Shown here: in pieces, positions 9,511 to 23,377 of the stretch | Numbering within the stretch: position 1 is the stretch's first letter | Layout: every line of letters starts with the position of its first letter | Program-made: the position numbers and the translations under genes | From: Phycisphaerales bacterium | GTDB lineage: Bacteria; Planctomycetota; Phycisphaerae; Phycisphaerales; UBA1924 | DNA: 46,828 bases | Direction: 5' to 3' | NCBI GenBank assembly: GCA_028284805.1 | Contig: JANQQZ010000164.1 | Span: 1 to 46,828, forward strand | The notes under the pieces: generated by a model | Databases searched by the model: none | Seen by the model: only the letters and a program-made list of their open reading frames with translations | Told to the model about the DNA's origin: nothing

Positions 9511-12303
9511 ATGAACCGTACTGCAACCCTGCTGGCCTGCTGCGCCGGCGCCGCGGTCTCGGCCTCGGGCCAGACCATCATCGGCGACAACGAGAACGTC
9601 ATCATCACCGAGGTGATGTTCAACCCGGCCGGTGCTGAGGCCGAGACCGAGTGGGTCGAGATCACCAACATCGGACCGACCCCGGTCGATATCACCCGCT
9701 ACGCGATCGACGACGAAGACGGCTCGAGCCCGAGCCACATGTTCGGTGCGGGCGCCATACGCAATGTCGACGGTACCGTTCTCCCCGAGTCGAGCGACCC
9801 GGACTGCCTGACCGTAGATATCTTCGGGGGCCAGGGCTTCCAGTGCGATCCCGACAACACGCTCATCATCCAGCCGGGTGAGTCGATCATTGTCTCGAGC
9901 TTCTGGGATCCGCGCTCGCGAGGCTTCGGCTCCTCCATCGATAACGGCATCGAGAACACCTTCGATGCGTGGGTCGCCGCCTGGGGCGACGATACCGACA
10001 GCGACGGCTTCGGTGACACCGTCGACTTCCGGATCGTGTTCCTGCTGACCAACATCACCATCGCCAACACCGGCTCGCCCATCAACGAGGTTCTCGACCT
10101 TATCGAGTATGAGCAGGACGGAACCATCGTCAGCCGCGACTACGTCAACTACGAGGTTGGCAACTCCAACAACCAGTGGCCGTTCTCGTCCAACGGCCTG
10201 TCGTTCTACCTGCAGCCCAACTTCCTCGCCGATGCCGCGGCCCAGACCGCCGGCGGTGTCCCGCCCGCGAACGGCAGTCTTGACAACAGCAACCAGCAGT
10301 ACGGCGTCTTCTGGTCGAACTCTGCTGCTGGTCGCGACCTCGCCCGCAACCCCTTCGAGGTCATGGTCCAGGACATGGACGCGGGCCCCAACGGCGACGG
10401 GCTCGATGCCAACGGCGACCCCATCATGGTCACCCTTGTCAGCGGAAACGACGCGGGCAGCCCCGGTGTCGTGCCCGGCCTCGGCGACTCCTTCGAGGAC
10501 GCCAACGGCAACGGGCGTGACGACGTGCTCGACATCTTCCTCGGCTCCAGCGAAGACTGCAACCGCAACCGAATCCCCGACGAGGTCGAGGCCGACTGCA
10601 ACGGAAACGGCCTGCCCGACGACTGCGAGTTCCAGATCAGTCAGGAAGAAGACTGCGACGGCAACGGCTCGCCCGACAACTGCGACATCGCCTTCGACGG
10701 CAGCCTCGACCTCGATGGGAACGGCGTCCTCGATATCTGCGAGAACACCCCCGGCTTCGGTGACATCGTCATCACCGAGATCATGTTCAACCCCTCGGGC
10801 AGCGAGGGTGGCCGCGAGTACCTCGAGATCATCAATACCGGCTCGGGTGCGGTCGATCTGACGGGCGCCTTCTTTCAAGACCTCGATCAGCCCGTCTTCG
10901 ACGGCGCCGAGCCCAGCTTCCCGACGCTTGTCGTTCAGCCGGGCGAGGTCGTCGTCTTCGGCGAGACCAGCATCGAGAACTTCACCGAGGGCTGGGGCGA
11001 CGACACCGACGGCGACGGCCTGGGTGACGTCCTCAGCTTCACCTACTTCAACATCGGCGGCATCGCCATGGGCAACAACGCAGACCTCGTCAACGAGGTT
11101 CGCTCGTTGCTTGCTGCGAACGGCGTTCGCATCGACGTCGCCAACTACCAGTCCACCACCTCGAACGGCGTGCCGCAGGGCGGCTGGCCGGGCGACTTCA
11201 ACGGCACCGCCTACTACCTCTTCGGCACCGAGGTCGACCCCGTCAGCAACAACGACGGTGGCAACTGGGGCCAGTCGATCCGCAACCTCGACGGCGCGCG
11301 TTCCCCGCTCGCGGACTCCTCGAGCGACACCTACTGGGATCCCGACACCATCGGCTCTCCGGGCACTGTCAACCTCGGCTCGGTCGAACGCCCCATCGGC
11401 GACGTCATCATCTCCGAAGTTCACTTCGCCTCCAACACCGAGTTCCCCGGGCTGATGTTCCCCGATCCGACGAATGGCATCGATGAGTGGGTCGAGATCG
11501 TCAACGTCTCCGCTTCGACCGTCGATCTCGGCGGCTGGTTCCTCGAAGACGAGGACGGGCGCACCAGCGCCATCCCCGCCGGCGTCTCGCTCGCCCCGGG
11601 CGAGGCCTTGGTGCTCACGGCCAACGATTTCCCCGCTGAGAACCCGATGCCGGTCAGCGAGTTCTACGACGCCTGGAACTGCGGCTTCCAGGTCATCACG
11701 CTCCAGAACTGGTACAACGGCGGCCTCGGCCGTCTGAGCGATCAGGCCGAGGGCCCCGGTGCCGCCGACAGCCCCTCGGGCGCCAACGAGATCCTGCAAC
11801 TCCGCGACGGCTCCGACATGGTCCAGGACATCGTCAACTACGACGACGATGGCTTCGACTGGCCGCTGGTCTCCAACGGCCTGCCCTTCACGCCGGCCTT
11901 CTCGATCTATCTCTTCCGCTCGAGCGACTACAACGAGCTCGACAACGACGAGGGTCTGAACTGGGCCACGTCGCTCGTCGGATTCGATGGCGCGATCCAG
12001 AACAACATCACGCCGGTCTACAACACCACGATGTTCGGCTCGCCCGGCTTCGTCGACGGCATCACCGTCAACTTCGACCCGCAGAACTGCATCTCGGACG
12101 ACCCGATCCTCCCCCGGTGTGCCGACCAGAACCGCGACGGCGAGGTCACGCCCGCCGACTTCAACTCTTGGATCATCAACTTCAACAACAATGATCCGAT
12201 CGCGGACGTGAACCAGGACGGCGCGGTGACGCCCGCGGACTTCAACGCGTGGATCCTTGCCTTCAACCAGGGCGCCAACGGCCCGCTCTGCCCGGGCACT
12301 TAA
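9511..12303 (+). CDS. Secreted lamin-tail-domain protein with C-terminal dockerin
   Basis: The protein has 930 residues. ATG 9511 follows GAAGAG and begins a signal peptide (MNRTATLLACCAGAAVSASG). Three lamin-tail-like domains open with similar phrases: NVIITEVMFNP near residue 30, DIVITEIMFNP near 419 and DVIISEVHFAS near 630, each followed by EWVEI or EYLEI. Between the first two lies a Cys- and Asp-rich calcium-binding stretch resembling thrombospondin type 3 repeats (about 335-415). The C-terminus has two dockerin-like repeats, NRDGEVTPADFNSWI and NQDGAVTPADFNAWI. Bacterial lamin-tail domains are common in secreted nucleases and surface proteins, but no catalytic domain is visible here. 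It may be an adhesin or surface scaffold. It lies downstream of a pseudopilin that could help its export. Confidence 0.88.
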   Translation: MNRTATLLACCAGAAVSASGQTIIGDNENVIITEVMFNPAGAEAETEWVEITNIGPTPVDITRYAIDDEDGSSPSHMFGAGAIRNVDGTVLPESSDPDCLTVDIFGGQGFQCDPDNTLIIQPGESIIVSSFWDPRSRGFGSSIDNGIENTFDAWVAAWGDDTDSDGFGDTVDFRIVFLLTNITIANTGSPINEVLDLIEYEQDGTIVSRDYVNYEVGNSNNQWPFSSNGLSFYLQPNFLADAAAQTAGGVPPANGSLDNSNQQYGVFWSNSAAGRDLARNPFEVMVQDMDAGPNGDGLDANGDPIMVTLVSGNDAGSPGVVPGLGDSFEDANGNGRDDVLDIFLGSSEDCNRNRIPDEVEADCNGNGLPDDCEFQISQEEDCDGNGSPDNCDIAFDGSLDLDGNGVLDICENTPGFGDIVITEIMFNPSGSEGGREYLEIINTGSGAVDLTGAFFQDLDQPVFDGAEPSFPTLVVQPGEVVVFGETSIENFTEGWGDDTDGDGLGDVLSFTYFNIGGIAMGNNADLVNEVRSLLAANGVRIDVANYQSTTSNGVPQGGWPGDFNGTAYYLFGTEVDPVSNNDGGNWGQSIRNLDGARSPLADSSSDTYWDPDTIGSPGTVNLGSVERPIGDVIISEVHFASNTEFPGLMFPDPTNGIDEWVEIVNVSASTVDLGGWFLEDEDGRTSAIPAGVSLAPGEALVLTANDFPAENPMPVSEFYDAWNCGFQVITLQNWYNGGLGRLSDQAEGPGAADSPSGANEILQLRDGSDMVQDIVNYDDDGFDWPLVSNGLPFTPAFSIYLFRSSDYNELDNDEGLNWATSLVGFDGAIQNNITPVYNTTMFGSPGFVDGITVNFDPQNCISDDPILPRCADQNRDGEVTPADFNSWIINFNNNDPIADVNQDGAVTPADFNAWILAFNQGANGPLCPGT

Positions 12304-12332
12304 CCTGCCCACGCTCCTCTGACTACACCCCC

Positions 12333-12362
12333 CTGGGCCCGGCGCTAGCGTGCCGGGCCCAG
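12333..12362 (+). terminator. Strong hairpin after lamin-tail gene
   Basis: The arms CTGGGCCCGGC (12333-12343) and GCCGGGCCCAG (12352-12362) are perfect over 11 bases with an 8-base loop. GATTTCC follows, a short T-run. It ends 38 bases before the next start, so the phosphoesterase gene probably has its own promoter or depends on read-through. Confidence 0.7.
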
Positions 12363-12400
12363 GATTTCCTGCCGCATCCATCTCAGAAAGGGACGCGTCC

Positions 12401-14116
12401 ATGCACCGCACACTCGCCACGCTGCTCGCAGCGTTCACCGGAACCGCTGCCGCTCAGGACACCGCCACGGGCTTCGTCTTTCTCGACCGCAACGCCGACG
12501 GCGTCCGCCAGGCGGGCGAAGCCGGCGTCGAAGGCGTCGCGGTCACCAACGGGCGCGACGTCGTCCGCACAGACGAGGATGGGCGCTACACGATCCCCGT
12601 CGGTGATGACACGATCATCAGCGTCGTCAAGCCCGCGGGGCACCAGGTGCCGCTCAACGAGCACAACATGCCCGTCTTCCACTACATCCACAAGCCCGAT
12701 GGCTCGCCCGACGACGGCTTCATCTTCCGCGGGGTCGATCCGACGGGCCCGCTGCCCGAGTCGATCGACTTCCCGCTCGTCAAGGCCGACGAGCCCGAGT
12801 CGTTCACCGTCGTGCTCTTCGGCGATCCGCAGCCCTACACGCTCGAGCAGGTGGACCACTTCCGCGCAGAGGTCATCGATCCCTACGTGGTGACGGGCAC
12901 GACAGGCCCCGCCGCGAACGCCCACGGCGCGCACTTCGGGATCAGCCTGGGCGACCTCGTGGGCGACCATCTCGATCTCTTCGACCCGCTGAACCAGGCC
13001 CAGGCGATGCTCGGTGTCCCCTGGTACAACGTCTACGGCAACCACGACATGAACTTCATGGCCGGCGATTCGTCGCTGACCGCTGAGGATCCCGACCGCT
13101 ACGCCGACGAGACCTACGAGCGTGTCTACGGACCCCCGAACTTTGCCTTCCAGTACGCCAACGCGCACTTCATCCTCCTCGACAACGTCATCTACCAGGG
13201 TTTCGACGGCATGCGCGACACCGACCTGCCCGGCTGGCCCAACGCGCAACGCCCCGTCAGCGGCAACTACCGGGGCGGGCTCCGCACCGAGCAGCTCGCG
13301 TTCGTCCGCAGCTACCTCGCGACCGTTCCCGCCGACGACCTGATCGTGCTCGCGTTCCACATCCCCATCGAGGGAGGCGGGGTGCACCGCATCCCTGAGC
13401 AGCGCGAACTCTTCGAGATCCTCTCGGGCCATCCGCACACACTCAGCGTGTCGGGGCACACCCACGTCCAACGCCACTGGTTCTTCGGCCCGGAGCATGG
13501 GTACACCGCCCAGCCCATCAACCAGCACAACCTCGACCACCCCGAGCGGTTCACGGGCTCCGTGCATCACCACCTCAATGCCGTTACCGCGAGCGGCTCT
13601 TGGTACCGCGGCGCCCCCGACGAGTACAGCCGCCCGCACACCCAGATGGCGGACGGCGCTCCGAACGGGTACACGCTGCTGCACGTCGACGGCAACCGCT
13701 ACCGGACCGAGTTCCGAGCCGCCCGCCGCGACGCGGGGCATCAGATGAGCCTGCACCTCGGCGAGGACAGCATGCTGACGGTGAACGTCTTCAACGGCGC
13801 CGAGGGGGACGCCGTCCGCATGCGCGTGCTTCCGGGCTCGTCGATCGGCGATGCCGGGGCTCACTCCACCCCGTGGACGTCCATGGCACACACCGTTACG
13901 ACCGATCCGCACCTCGAAGCGGTCTTCGCCCGAGAGTCGGCGATCGACGACGACTTACGCGGCTACCGAACCGTGTCGAGGCCGAAGGAATCGTTCCACA
14001 TCTGGACCGCGGAAGTGCCGGGCGGGCTCCCCGCGGGGACGCACATGCTCGAGGTGACGCATACCGATCTCTACGGCACCGAGCGGGTCATGCGACGGTC
14101 CTTCCACGTCGACTAG
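12401..14116 (+). CDS. Secreted calcineurin-like metallophosphoesterase (MetallophosN/C architecture)
   Basis: The product is 571 residues. ATG 12401 follows an AAAGGGA site and starts a signal peptide (MHRTLATLLAAFTGTAAAQ). Residues 22-110 are a carboxypeptidase-like or SdrD-B-like beta sandwich (GFVFLDRNADGVRQAGEAG, with GRYTIPV). The catalytic core has all metal motifs: FGDPQ at 140-144, GDLVGDH at 184-190, GNHD at 213-216, a later FHIPIEG and SGHTHVQRH. A C-terminal beta domain follows (about 410-571). This N-core-C order matches the Pfam set MetallophosN-Metallophos-MetallophosC. It likely hydrolyses phosphate esters outside the cytoplasm. Substrate is unknown, but a secreted nuclease-like protein lies next door, convergent with a 17-base gap. 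Confidence 0.9.
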   Translation: MHRTLATLLAAFTGTAAAQDTATGFVFLDRNADGVRQAGEAGVEGVAVTNGRDVVRTDEDGRYTIPVGDDTIISVVKPAGHQVPLNEHNMPVFHYIHKPDGSPDDGFIFRGVDPTGPLPESIDFPLVKADEPESFTVVLFGDPQPYTLEQVDHFRAEVIDPYVVTGTTGPAANAHGAHFGISLGDLVGDHLDLFDPLNQAQAMLGVPWYNVYGNHDMNFMAGDSSLTAEDPDRYADETYERVYGPPNFAFQYANAHFILLDNVIYQGFDGMRDTDLPGWPNAQRPVSGNYRGGLRTEQLAFVRSYLATVPADDLIVLAFHIPIEGGGVHRIPEQRELFEILSGHPHTLSVSGHTHVQRHWFFGPEHGYTAQPINQHNLDHPERFTGSVHHHLNAVTASGSWYRGAPDEYSRPHTQMADGAPNGYTLLHVDGNRYRTEFRAARRDAGHQMSLHLGEDSMLTVNVFNGAEGDAVRMRVLPGSSIGDAGAHSTPWTSMAHTVTTDPHLEAVFARESAIDDDLRGYRTVSRPKESFHIWTAEVPGGLPAGTHMLEVTHTDLYGTERVMRRSFHVD

Positions 14117-14133
14117 CGGGCTACGGCGCTGCC

Positions 14134-15633
14134 TCAGTTGCAACCGGCGAGGAAGTTCACCAAGAAAGCGTTGAAGTCCGACGGCGTGCACAGCTCGTCG
14201 AGGTTCTGATCGCACGCATCGGCACCCGTGTTGTACGCGATGATCCACGCGTTCAGATCACTGGGCAGCACAACTCCGTCGCCGTTCACATCGGCAAGGC
14301 AGCCTGAGGCCACCGTCCCGCTGAGCATGACGACAGCTTCCGGCAGGTCGGGATCGTTCGAGACGATCGTGACAGACCCCGCAAACGCCCCGGGATCGGC
14401 CGTGACCGTAGCGTTGACGCTCCCAGTACCCGAAGGCGGCAACTCAACGAACCGGAACGGCACATCAAGACCCGCCGAGCCGATCGCGAAGAACGCTAGA
14501 TCGTCCTGCCCGTCGAAACCCCAACGCCCGATGTCGCCCCCGTGCGCTACGGGGATCTCGATCGACGCGCCGGGTTGCAGGACGCCGAGGTCGATGACCG
14601 GGTTCACCGCGATCCTCGCCGGCACGCGAAGATCCAGGAAGGCGGGCATGTGCCCCCCGCCGAAGCACAGGGTCCGGATGTCGGCAGCGATCTGCTCACC
14701 GACCATCGCGTTCCCAGCGGTCCGCAGCGGCCGGTTGTACATGCTGCCGTCGTTTCCCCATGCGCGGTACGAGTGATTCGGGTCGTCCCAGGTGCTGCTG
14801 CTGTAGGGTGCTGGCCATTCGCCGTCGTAGTCGAAGCCATCGCGGTTGATCAACTCGGAGGAGATCAGGATCTGGTCGTAGCGGTCGTCGACCTGCGTCG
14901 CGGGGTCCTGCGTGTGCACGATCCGGAAGGCAGGATTGTTCTGCCAGTTGCCAGGCGTCGAGATCGGGTCGTAGAACCTGCCCGAGCCGAGCGGGTCAAC
15001 CGCGGTGGTCTCCGCGATCAACTGCTGATACGCGGCCTGCGAGGACCGCTGGATGTTGAGATCGCCCGCGATCAGAAACGGGCGTCCCAGCGGCAGCGAA
15101 GCCGCGTCCGCGCGGATGATTTCTGCCTCGACGAGCCGCCGTGCCTGATCTGTCGGTGAACTGCCGGCCTTGAAGTGAACGCCGTACACCGACAGCGATG
15201 CCCCCTCGCTCTCGAAGCCCTTGAGTCGGAAGTCCCACCGCTGTACGGCCCGGGCAGGCCCCCCCGAGAAGTTCGGTGACAGCAGCACCCGCTGCTCGAA
15301 CTCTAGCTGTGATTCGCGGTAGAACACCGCCACGTTGAGCGTACCGACGTCGGCGAAAGGCGCGAACTGCCAGTCACCCGGGGAATCCGGAGCCGTGTTG
15401 ATCGCCCAAAGAAAGTCGATCGCGGCCGCCTGCCCGCTGAACTCCTGGACCACGATCAGATCGGGTGCCATCGATCGACCCTCGAACGAGCCGTAGACGA
15501 CGGATCGGATCTCGTCAGCGAACCCCCCGTCGTAAAAGGTGATGTTCCACGTGGAGACGCGGAGGCCATCCGCATCGAGCTGACATTCCGCAGAACACGC
15601 CCACACCGACAGCATCAAGGCCACACACCGCAC
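14134..15633 (-). CDS. Secreted endonuclease/exonuclease/phosphatase-fold protein with dockerin
   Basis: The product is 499 residues from GTG 15633, chosen for the GGAGG seven bases upstream; ATG 15657 in frame is possible. A short signal peptide is followed by the EEP fold: VSTWNI near 26, VVQEF with metal-binding Glu64, YGVHFKAG near 150, IAGDLNIQ with Asp191 and Asn193, DDRYDQILIS and DPNHSYR, where His replaces the usual Ser-Asp-His end. These residues fit a Mg-dependent nuclease or phosphodiesterase. A beta-rich domain (about 360-450) resembles HYDIN/ASH-like repeats. The end has dockerin repeats NGDGVVLPSDLNAWI and NLDELCTPSDFNAFL. DNA or phospholipid substrates are both possible. Confidence 0.85.
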   Translation of the reverse strand: MRCVALMLSVWACSAECQLDADGLRVSTWNITFYDGGFADEIRSVVYGSFEGRSMAPDLIVVQEFSGQAAAIDFLWAINTAPDSPGDWQFAPFADVGTLNVAVFYRESQLEFEQRVLLSPNFSGGPARAVQRWDFRLKGFESEGASLSVYGVHFKAGSSPTDQARRLVEAEIIRADAASLPLGRPFLIAGDLNIQRSSQAAYQQLIAETTAVDPLGSGRFYDPISTPGNWQNNPAFRIVHTQDPATQVDDRYDQILISSELINRDGFDYDGEWPAPYSSSTWDDPNHSYRAWGNDGSMYNRPLRTAGNAMVGEQIAADIRTLCFGGGHMPAFLDLRVPARIAVNPVIDLGVLQPGASIEIPVAHGGDIGRWGFDGQDDLAFFAIGSAGLDVPFRFVELPPSGTGSVNATVTADPGAFAGSVTIVSNDPDLPEAVVMLSGTVASGCLADVNGDGVVLPSDLNAWIIAYNTGADACDQNLDELCTPSDFNAFLVNFLAGCN

Positions 15634-15691
15634 AACGCACCTCCGTTCGCATCGCATCCGCAGGATCAAAGGCGCGCCGATGTAGTCACAA

Positions 15692-15701
15692 TGTATAGAC
15701 A
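15692..15701. promoter_or_regulatory. Possible third GntR-type site
   Basis: TGTATAGACA fits the GT-n-TA-n-AC pattern of the two sites beside gntR and differs from TGTCTAGACA at one position. It lies 59 bases before the nuclease start at 15633. If bound, it would join this gene to the GntR regulon. One mismatch and no footprint keep this tentative. Confidence 0.35.
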
Positions 15702-15702
15702 C

Positions 15703-16436
15703 ATCTGCTGCACCCCAGTAGAGATCTGGTGATCAGCGGAGATGTTGTGATCCGAACTGAGAGCATCTCCAGCCGTCAGTCCGCGGATCGTGGTTCTGTT
15801 GAACTTCCATGGGCAGACCGCTGGCGACAGTGAGTCCCGTGATCTGGGATTCACCTATTCGTGTGCTAGCTTGAGAGCACAAGGCAGGGTGAGAATCTGT
15901 CAACCGAGATCTGCACTTGCAAGTCGTGAGCAGGTACTCGAATGGAAGCGGTGGGCGATCCCAGGTGTGTCGAGCAGTCTCTCGGGCTGACGCCTACGCC
16001 CGGCGGACTGACGGCCCGATGCTTGAGAACCCGCGCGGACCAGATGACTCGTGGTGGCCAGGCCGAGAGAGCATGAGACGCTCCGCGTCATCCGCGGCGG
16101 GTCGTTTCTCTGCTACCAGGCATACTGCACCTGCTACGTGTGAGTGCTCGCACCGGGGAGGCGGTCGCGAGCATCTGCTTCCGATGCGTCCCGGACCCTG
16201 ATCGAATGCAAACATATACAGGAGTCTGCTCCCGGCGTGCGAGGGGGCTCATGGTCGGTTACAGTTTCAAGAACTGATTCAGTTCGCCCGGCTCGTGTCC
16301 TGCGGTGAGGTTCGCGGCGCGTGGGGTCCGGGGTCATTGCTGCTGGTCCGTTTCAAGGTCAGCACGAGAGGCGGCGGGAACTCGCACGCTCGGTATCGGC
16401 TCGGCGCTCCGCTCCTGGCCGGTGGATAGGGAAGAC
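15703..16436. other. Long intergenic region before symporter gene
   Basis: These 734 bases lie between the leftward nuclease gene and the rightward symporter. I see no credible gene; a 94-codon frame at 15917-16201 is Arg/Ser-rich and resembles nothing. The region should hold both promoters. The clearest structure is the palindrome at 16271-16285. Confidence 0.5.
16271..16285. promoter_or_regulatory. Perfect palindrome upstream of symporter gene
   Basis: GAACTGATTCAGTTC has 7-base arms around a single T. A looser repeat, CAGTT...AACTG (16262-16276), overlaps its left arm. It lies 151 bases before the symporter start, so it is a candidate operator for sugar control. No regulator gene lies beside it. 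Confidence 0.4.
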
Positions 16437-18395
16437 ATGCACACCATCGATATCGTTGTCTTTGCATTGTTCGCGATCAGCGTCGTCGCGATCGGCTTGT
16501 ACAAGAGCCGGGGTGAGAAGCAGACGGCCGAGGACTACTTCCTGGCCGGCCGAGGTCTGACCTGGCCGCTCATCGGCATCAGCCTGATCGCTGCGAACAT
16601 CTCTGCAGAGCAGATGGTCGGCATGTCCGGCGCCGCCGCCAACGGCGAGATGGGCTTCGCTATCGCCAGCTACGAGTGGATGGCCGCCATCACGCTCGTC
16701 GTCGTGGGCTTCACGTTCCTGCCGACGTTCCTCAAGGCCGGTATCTACACGATCCCGCAGTTCCTTGACTACCGCTACGGCACGCTCGCGCGCACCGTGA
16801 TGTCCGTGCTCATGTTTATCACCTTCGTGCTCGTGAACATCTCGACGGTCACGTACCTCGGTGCGAAGTTCCTCGACCCCTACATCGATCTCGGCGGGCT
16901 CGATATCCAGGTGCTGTCGTGGGCCGTTGGTCTGATCGCCGGCATCTATATCGCGGTCGGCGGGCTAAAGGCGAGCGCGTGGGCCGACCTGATCCAGGGC
17001 ACGGCGCTCATCATCGGTGGGGCGATCGTCACGCTGCTCGCGATCAACGCGCTCGGATCGCCCGACGCCGCCGAGGGAATGAACGACGCGGCAAGCGTGG
17101 CCGCATCGCTCGGCGTCCAAGAGAGCGCAGGCGTCGGCGAACGTCTCGCGAGCCTCAAAGAAGACAAGATGCACATGTTCCTGCCCAAGACGCACGACGC
17201 GATCCCCTGGACCGCGCTGCTGATCGGGCTGTGGATCCCGAACTTCTATTACTGGGGTCTGAACCAGTACATCGTGCAGCGGACGCTGGGCTCGAAAACG
17301 CTGGCCGAGGGCCAGAAGGGCATCGTGTTCGCGGCGGCGCTGAAGCTCGTCATCCCGTTCGTCGTGTGTGTGCCGGGCATCATCGCGTTCACGCTGTACT
17401 CGGGCCAGATGGCGGACAAGGCGGACGCCGATACGAACACGGCGATCATCGAGGTCTTCCAGGCCGACCCGGGCGGCTCGGTGTTCCCGTTCCGCGACGA
17501 CTTCGCCGAGCGCGACTACGAGCTGGCCGAGGACATGTTCGATCACAACCTGTCCGTCATCGGCGGCGATCGCGCAGTCCTGCTCGCCGACGCCGAGGGT
17601 GAGGACCCGCAGGAGGCGGAGCCTCGGACGCCCGGCGAGGTGCTGGCGGTCGCGAACGATGCGCTGCTGGCATCAGCTCCGGAGACAGCCGAGCGTCAGC
17701 CGATGCTCGTCGGCTACGACTACGACGACGCATTCCCGCTGCTCGTGCAGCTGCTCGTGCCGATCGGCTTGAAGGGTTTCGTGATCGCGGCCGTCATGGG
17801 CGCGGTGGTCAGCTCGCTCGCGTCGATGATGAACGCGGCATCGACGATCTTCACCGTCGACATCTACCAGAAGTTCCTCAACCCCAAGGCAACCCAGCGG
17901 CAGATGGTCTGGACGGGTCGGCTCACCGTTGTCGCGGCGACAGTGATCGGCTGCCTCGTTGCGCCGCTCATCAACAACCCGGCACTGAAGGGCGCGTTCA
18001 ATTTCATCCAGGAATTCCAGGGCTTCATCAGCCCGGGCATCCTGACGATCTTCCTCTTCGGCCTGTTCGTGCCGAGGGCGCCGCGGCTGGCGGGCGCCGT
18101 GGGTCTTGTGCTTAGCCCGGTGATCTACGGCGGGCTGTTCCTGGTGACCAAGAGCACCGACTTCGAGCCCGGCTCGCTCGCGAATCTCCTCATCGATCCG
18201 TTCCTGAACCGAATGGCGATCACGATCATCGTGATCTCGACGGTGCTGATGATCATGACAATCGTCAAGCCCTTGCCCGAGGCGATCCAACTGCCGGTGC
18301 AGGAGGGCATGGAGATCAAGGGCTCGCAGATTGCCAAGATTGGCGGCATCCTCGTGGTGCTCGCAACGATCGGGCTGTACGTGATCTTCGCGTAG
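16437..18395 (+). CDS. SGLT-type sodium/sugar symporter (SSS family)
   Basis: The protein has 652 residues from ATG 16437, which follows AGGGA; the frame is open 44 codons further up but without a signal. About 14 hydrophobic segments are visible, starting with IDIVVFALFAISVVAIGLY. Typical SSS/SGLT phrases include EDYFLAGRGLTWPLIGISLIAANISAEQ (written here only as a region, residues 34-61), the GIYIAVGGLKASAWADLIQG loop and VSSLASMMNAASTIFTVDIY near the sodium site. It should import a monosaccharide with Na+. The lacZ, epimerase and galK genes next door point to galactose. An acidic insertion of about 100 residues at about 325-425 is much longer than the loop in Vibrio vSGLT and explains the length. 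Confidence 0.9.
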   Translation: MHTIDIVVFALFAISVVAIGLYKSRGEKQTAEDYFLAGRGLTWPLIGISLIAANISAEQMVGMSGAAANGEMGFAIASYEWMAAITLVVVGFTFLPTFLKAGIYTIPQFLDYRYGTLARTVMSVLMFITFVLVNISTVTYLGAKFLDPYIDLGGLDIQVLSWAVGLIAGIYIAVGGLKASAWADLIQGTALIIGGAIVTLLAINALGSPDAAEGMNDAASVAASLGVQESAGVGERLASLKEDKMHMFLPKTHDAIPWTALLIGLWIPNFYYWGLNQYIVQRTLGSKTLAEGQKGIVFAAALKLVIPFVVCVPGIIAFTLYSGQMADKADADTNTAIIEVFQADPGGSVFPFRDDFAERDYELAEDMFDHNLSVIGGDRAVLLADAEGEDPQEAEPRTPGEVLAVANDALLASAPETAERQPMLVGYDYDDAFPLLVQLLVPIGLKGFVIAAVMGAVVSSLASMMNAASTIFTVDIYQKFLNPKATQRQMVWTGRLTVVAATVIGCLVAPLINNPALKGAFNFIQEFQGFISPGILTIFLFGLFVPRAPRLAGAVGLVLSPVIYGGLFLVTKSTDFEPGSLANLLIDPFLNRMAITIIVISTVLMIMTIVKPLPEAIQLPVQEGMEIKGSQIAKIGGILVVLATIGLYVIFA

Positions 18396-18439
18396 CGGTA
18401 GATCGGGATGCTAAGGTCAGGTAACCATGAGTTCGGTTA

Positions 18440-23281
<4,842 letters not shown>

Positions 23282-23377
23282 GCCGGTACGGCATGTCGAA
23301 CCGAGCTACGCTCCGATCGCATGGCTTGCGTGGTCGCGGAGCAGACGCTTCTTTGAACTGGCAGCGGAGGTTTCGAG

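Noticed and set aside
9466-12438. 990-codon minus-strand frame
   Set aside because: Antisense shadow of the lamin-tail gene; low-complexity Val/Asp/Arg composition.
15917-16201. 94-codon frame in the long gap
   Set aside because: Arg/Ser-rich, no good ribosome site, no recognisable family.
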